From contig NC_084469.1 in assembly GCF_027409185.1 (NCBI RefSeq), positions 104,161,835 to 104,225,834 on the forward strand: a stretch of DNA of 64,000 nt, written 5' to 3'. Of the stretch, positions 59,253 to 64,000 are shown piece after piece. Numbering within the stretch: the stretch's first letter is position 1; every line of letters begins with the position of its first letter. The notes beneath the pieces were generated by a model, which made no database searches, was not told the origin of the DNA, and saw nothing but the letters and a program-made list of their open reading frames with translations. The position numbers and the translations under genes were made by a program. This DNA is from Cynocephalus volans. Its lineage: Eukaryota; Chordata; Mammalia; Dermoptera; Cynocephalidae.

Positions 59253-59929
59253 GCTTCAACACATATTATTTCCATATTCTTAGAGTTTCGGGACATGTTT
59301 TGGAAGGAGGGGTGGGTGGGAAGAATTAATAGCTTTGTGTTTTATTAAATAGCGAAGGACATCCATTATTTGTCCATTATTTTCCTGGCTAACTTATGTT
59401 TTCTTAGCACTGTAAGGAGGATGTAATTTCATAATTATTAGTATCTCTTTTGGTTCTCCTTCCTATTCCTCCCCTAGCCCCCCAATTATTCCTCCCATCT
59501 TACAAATGAATGTTAAGCACAGGGAGCATAGCGTCTTACCCAAACACACACACCCCTGGAACCTTTAGTTCAGAAAACCTTCTGTGTACCGTCATATTTC
59601 CTAGGCACTGTGAAAAATGTAAAGTCAGAACACTGTAAGGATTGTATAATTATGCATTTTTACAAATGTGACATTGAATTTTACAAACAGGACACACAAG
59701 GCAACATGGTGTTCCATTTATGACATTTTAGTAAAGGCAAAGGTATAGGGACATAAACTAGATCGGTGGTTTCAGATGGAGAAGTTCAGTAGAAACAGGC
59801 ACTACAAGGGTGTTCTCTTTTGAGTTGATGATGCCTTGTTGACACCTTGGTGCTGGTGGTATAATTATACATCTATGAGCACTCAGAACTACACTTTTAA
59901 TATACTACATGTACTTATTAAAAATGGCT
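59253..59929. other. No gene; a MIR-like fragment near 59,470-59,560
   Basis: CCATCTTACAAATGAATGTTAA and GTCTTACCCAAAC resemble the MIR 3' half. 59,720-59,930 resembles an old L1/L2 3' end. Weak. Confidence 0.35.
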
Positions 59930-61500
59930 TATAGAAGATAAACAACAAAACTATTTTAACGTGCTAGGAGAATGCTGAACTCTCCTGAACCTTGATTTCT
60001 ACATGTTCTTCTCACCATCTTGGGATCCTTGTTAGGAAGAATCGAAGGACTGGGGAAGGTCTTCTGTCCCAACAGGCTTTTCTTGGGACCTAGTCTAAAG
60101 CAGGAAACACCCTGTAGAGCTTTATCTGCCCTCACCTTGCACAAGTGGAGAGAAGTGGGAGGGCTTCTAGAATCTCTTTTTAAGAGTTTACACCAAGTTT
60201 CTCAGGTCAAATTTTTGGGATTGCTGTGTTCTGAACGATAAAGGCATATCTCACAGATTTCCCCAAGTGGGATCTTTCCAGCAACTGCCTAATCCTTGGG
60301 TATCAGCATTATCTCTTCCCAGGGCTCATCTTGAGGCCATTTCCAGCTGTAAGCTTCTCATCTCAAGTCTAACCTATTCTTGCTTGCTGACAAACATTTC
60401 TAGAATTCTATACCTGGCCCACTCTGGAGATTTTCTCTGTGGTAATCCCAGGTGGCTCTGAGAAGAGGTAGGAAGAAGTAGTGACAGAACCCATGTCATG
60501 GGCCACTAGCCCCTTGGCCACAACAGTCACAGCTGTTGCCATAATCAGCTTTGTAGGGACAAGCACAGTCACCTAATAGTCTCAACTGACAATGTGAAAA
60601 AGAGATGCCTTGCTATGCCCTAGCTATAGGAAGCGCTTAGGCATTTCAGTGTCCCCAAATTACCCACCCCTAATTCTCTGGCACCTTCAGCTCAGATTTT
60701 CTGCACTGCATGCATGGACCATGCTCCAGGCTTCTCACTTCAGCACCTACCTCATTTGCTCTACTCCAGAGTGGGTTTGGAGCCTTCTCACCAAGGGCAG
60801 GACATACAAGTACTTCTTTCATAAACAAGACCCAGCCTGCAGCACCACAGCCCTGTGGGAAGTGGCAATCTCAGCTAGGCTCAGGAGCATTGGTAAACCC
60901 TTGTATCATGTGGCTCCCAGTAAGCAACATGCACCCAACTGCAAGTAAACTGCACCAGACCATGCTGAAGGGTGCGGGTGCAGGAGGCAATGGATCCTCC
61001 TCTGTCGGAGGCTGCACCCACTGTTTTTTGGAAATCAAAATGTTGTGTTTTTGAAGGGAACAGGCAGAAATGAGGGAAACCAAGTCCCCACCCACACAAC
61101 AGTTTCGGGTCCTTTCCTGCATCCAACAGCTCTCTACTGCTGAGAGGTCTGTGGTCTGAGATTCTGAGGCCACCACTCGCCTCCAACAGTGGACATGGGC
61201 TGGGCCATGATAGAAAGCTTCAGTGCTGATGGGGGCTCCACCCATCATCCTTCTACCCCCCCAGGAGAGACCTTAGTGGAAGGGAATTCTACCCAAGAGG
61301 TTGTAGTGGAGGACATGGAGGCTAAGCAAGGTGACAAACTTTTGCTGCCCTCATTATGCTTGCAATGGGACAGCAAATTGGCATAGGGTGAAGTCATGAA
61401 GGGTGTGTCTCTGTCGTAGCAGTGTGAGGGGCTGGGATATAACTCCATCGATCTTGGGCCCTGAGTCTTGCCTCTTCATGCTGCCATTTTGTTTTTCTTA
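59930..61500 (-). other. CpG-depleted counterpart of the 4.1-5.6 kb island
   Basis: Aligns in inverted orientation with 4,130-5,620 along its length: GAGGGCAGCAA, CTCCATGTCCTCCACT vs CTCCCTGTCCTCCACT, TTCCCTCA..CTG, CTTCCCACAGG. Almost every CpG of the left copy is TpG or CpA here. The NRF1 and CRE motifs and the splice donor are lost. A dead promoter. Confidence 0.65.
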
Positions 61501-62127
61501 CAGGGATGGTCTGTTTGTACTGTGCATGCTCAGGAAGTGTGAATTTTTTTTCCATCAGGATGGGCTGAAATACTCTACTTTGAGGATTGTTTGGGGGAAC
61601 TTCAGGCACCCCTCTGCCATATGGGATGGGGATGAGAACACATTACTCTGAAGATCACATGCATGTGGGCCTATGATGAATTTTGTGTAAAACCCTAGTG
61701 TGTGTGTCTGTTGTGAGTCCTGTTGTAGTAGCATTGCAGTAAACAAAACCATGCAAATAGTCCTGTCCCCTTTAACTTGACATTCTAGGAGACAACAAAT
61801 AAGAGATACAAGCAAAGTACACTGCGCGTCAGATGGTGGTTAGTCCTAAGGAGGAAGGGAAAGCTGGGGAGGAGTGCAGAGGCCAGGGCTGTGTGTCTTT
61901 GGGCCGTTATCTCAGAGGGTTTTTGTGTCTGTGTCTGTGTCTGTCCATCTGTATATGCAGTGACAAAGTTTGTAATTTTATTTATCTGTTTGGGGGTCTA
62001 TCTGTGTATGTTCTTTAAAATTTGGAATGTTTTTATTTTATTTTTCTGCCTAGTTTACCTGGTAGCATCTCCACTTACCATGCTGAATGAGTGTTGAGAA
62101 CAAACATGTTTATCCTGTGTCTGTTTT
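61501..62127. other. No gene seen
   Basis: Outer part of the right arm. Contains a short TGTGTC repeat (61,924-61,945). No gene. Confidence 0.4.
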
Positions 62128-62480
62128 TAGAGATAAAGCATCCAGTTTTTCACTATCAAATATGATGTTAGCTGTGGGTTTTTCATAGATGCCTTAGAGC
62201 AGGTAAGGAAGTTGTCTTCTATTCCTAGTTTATTGAGTGTTTTCTTCATGAACAGGTGTTGACCTTTGATAAATTCTTTTTCTGCATCTATTGAGATGAT
62301 CCTAGGGTTTTTCACATTTATTCTTTTAATATGGCATATTGATTTTCAGATATAAAACCAATATTGGTTTCCTGGGTTAAATCACACTTAATTGTGCTGT
62401 ATAGGTCTTTTTGTATATTGCAGGATTCCGTTTGCTAGTATGCTGTGGCGGCTTTTTGCATCTATATTCAGAGGATATCT
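62128..62480 (-). mobile_element. L1 ORF2 fragment, right-arm copy
   Basis: Complement of CAGCTAACATCATATTTGAT, GCAGAAAAAGAATTTATCAA and related ORF2 words. Same ORF2 segment as 2,680-3,205. Confidence 0.85.
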
Positions 62481-62487
62481 GTGTTCT

Positions 62488-62680
62488 GTAATATAGTATA
62501 GTATACAGTATAGCATCATGTAGTACAATATATAGTATGTCTGTGTGTATGTAAATAGTATATACTACGTATTAATTAGTATATATTAACAACTAGTATA
62601 TATCATGTATAACTAGTATTATGGTATAGAATATAGTATAGTATTATAGTATTATGGTCTTATCAGTCTGTACTGTAATG
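62488..62680. repeat. AT-rich tract inside the right-arm L1
   Basis: TATAGTATAGTATAC-type imperfect repeat, mirrored by 2,466-2,665. Confidence 0.75.
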
Positions 62681-62681
62681 G

Positions 62682-62970
62682 GTTTGTTTACTGCTGGCCC
62701 ACATAATTATTCATACAAGTCAATCACATCCTCCCATGGGCCAAGGGGGACCACACTGTCTTGATACCATAAAGCCTACCCTGCACACCTGAGTTTATTT
62801 TCTCTTCTCTCTAGTGCAACCCCTGTATTGGCCTGCATGACTTATGGTCCCCTCCTCGTCCAGGCTGTATGTGTCACTAATAAACTGCATCAATCCCATT
62901 TTCCAGTGATGGGTGTCATGTGTTTGAGTTTCACAAGATGCCTAGGTTGCTAATCCCTCACTCACCAATG
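62682..62970 (+). mobile_element. LTR-like sequence, right-arm copy
   Basis: Mirrors 2,165-2,460: CAATCACATCCTCC, TAATAAACTGC (AATAAA near 62,879) and AGTGCAACCCC. Plus-strand orientation. Confidence 0.55.
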
Positions 62971-64000
62971 GGGTAAATGGGAGGCTATTGAAAAGATTCA
63001 CAAACAGGATGGACCAGCCATAACTGAGGAATCTACTCAGCTTTATCTAACTCATTTTGGCTAACTAACTTGTTCCATGATACAGGGAAGTCCACCTGGG
63101 GTGGAACCACCAATTGCTGGTGGGCTTGTGCTTTGGTCTGTACAGGACTGTGGTCTTTATCAGGTGTAACTGTCTCTTTCCACCTTAAAACTCTCATCTT
63201 CTAGTCAAGAATTGTTCTTAATTGACTGCTCCAGCATGATGTATCATTGGGTGCAGCATCCAGTGTGCAGGTTGTCTCTGAGGTACCTGTCTTAAAGGCA
63301 GTGATAACACAGCCCCTTACCTTATCAGCACTTCAGTCTTGATTACCAAGTGTCAGACTAGAGCTCTTTGGTTACTGCATGTAGCATGGTCATTACCACT
63401 GGATGCTATATGGACAGTGTGATTTTACACCCCTGGGACATGGTCATGGATGGCCTTTTGTGATGTTTAAAGAAAGGAAGGAGACCCCCACTCTGGGGAA
63501 AATTAAGCATAGCACTCCAGTTGCCAAATGTGAATTGCTGTTTAGACACAGGCAGTGGCCTTCCCTGTTTCCTGTGCTGCTGCATCCCTTGCTCTGTCAA
63601 ATGCACTTTCCTGACACCCCAGGGTATTGAGGTACATATCCGTGGTGCCTTGTGGTCCATGTACTGAAAAGAGGAAAGAGCATTTGGTATTAGCCTCTCT
63701 CAAAGCATGGGAAGAGGTAACAACTGTTCTCCCAATGCAAAACTCCTGAGCAATATACCTAGGATTCCCTTAGTACTCCTGCTTATCAGCATGCCAAAGG
63801 GCTAATACTGCAATCACAAGGTTTGACGGTCCCCACCCAGGATTAGACAAAATGACCTTACTGGATGTCTGTATGTGTCTACTCTGGTCAGAGCATCGTG
63901 AATAGCCCCTACAGAGATTGTCAACTGCCCATAAAATCTACTTGCCATCACCTGTAGGGATTTTTTCCTAAGCCTGGGAATTATTTCCATTATATTTCCA
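62971..64000 (+). mobile_element. Endogenous retrovirus internal remnant, right-arm copy
   Basis: Mirrors 1,035-2,165 and continues to the window end. Broken in all frames; the short frames at 63,403 (+) and 63,406 (-) are not recognisable proteins. Family not identified. Confidence 0.5.

Noticed and set aside
63403-63660. Two overlapping frames near the right end
   Set aside because: Inside the ERV-like internal remnant; no motif, and the left-arm counterpart has no matching frame.

Overview
This is mammalian nuclear DNA, dense in transposons. It carries two KRAB zinc-finger (KZNF) genes, an intact intronless WDR82 retrocopy and a broken ZCCHC9 retropseudogene. About eighteen tRNA-Ile-like SINEs, mostly dimers (A-box TGGCTCA or TAGCTCA, B-box GGTTCGGATCC, A-tail, target-site duplications), match what I recall of the t-SINE/CYN family of colugos (Dermoptera). 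No database was searched, so a colugo is a good guess rather than an identification; a rhinolophoid bat is the alternative I would test. The zinc-finger families resemble the human 19p13.2 KZNF cluster (ZNF136/ZNF44/ZNF564 type).

The main structural observation is that the window is one large, old, imperfect palindrome. Reading outward from an axis near 38 kb, the left arm (about 34,640 down to about 1,040) and the right arm (about 41,630 up to the window end) align in inverted orientation: KZNF promoter and exon 1, intron-1 sequence, a retroviral-like block, KRAB exon, KRAB-b exon, zinc-finger exon, a CpG-island region, an L1 ORF2 fragment with an AT-rich tract at the same internal position, an LTR, and its internal sequence. 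The arms differ in length because of lineage-specific insertions. The 7 kb centre is L1 debris, a full-length MaLR-type LTR element and a mariner fossil.

Layout. 1-1,034: 5' end of an L1-derived VNTR element (-). 1,035-3,619: ERV/LTR, AT tract, L1, solo LTR. 4.1-5.6 kb: CpG-island promoter. 10.4-33.9 kb: KZNF gene A (-), exons at 33,727, 13,804-13,930, 13,556-13,616 and 10,425-12,162. Its intron 1 holds Tigger-type and L1 pieces, a second L1-derived VNTR element (18,274-20,575), and the retroviral-like block (21.5-29.1 kb) that was later hit by the WDR82 retrocopy (22,945-26,746). 34.6-41.6 kb: spacer. 42.4-56.5 kb: KZNF gene B (+), exons ending 42,559, at 51,440-51,566, 52,487-52,547 and 54,885-56,463, with the ZCCHC9 pseudogene in intron 3. 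57.2-58.4 kb: 5' end of an L1 (-). 59.9-61.5 kb: CpG-depleted counterpart of the left island. 62.1-64 kb: L1, AT tract, LTR and ERV internal sequence mirroring 1.0-3.2 kb.

The two KZNF genes are divergent paralogues with promoters about 8.7 kb apart. Both keep intact exon phases and splice sites, so both look coding. Gene A has a homogenised C-terminal finger array and an altered KRAB MLE motif (MQE). Gene B keeps MLE but has several degenerate fingers and a premature-looking stop. The first ~325 bp of their first introns are about 96% identical by eye while flanking sequence is about 70-75%, which suggests gene conversion between the arms.
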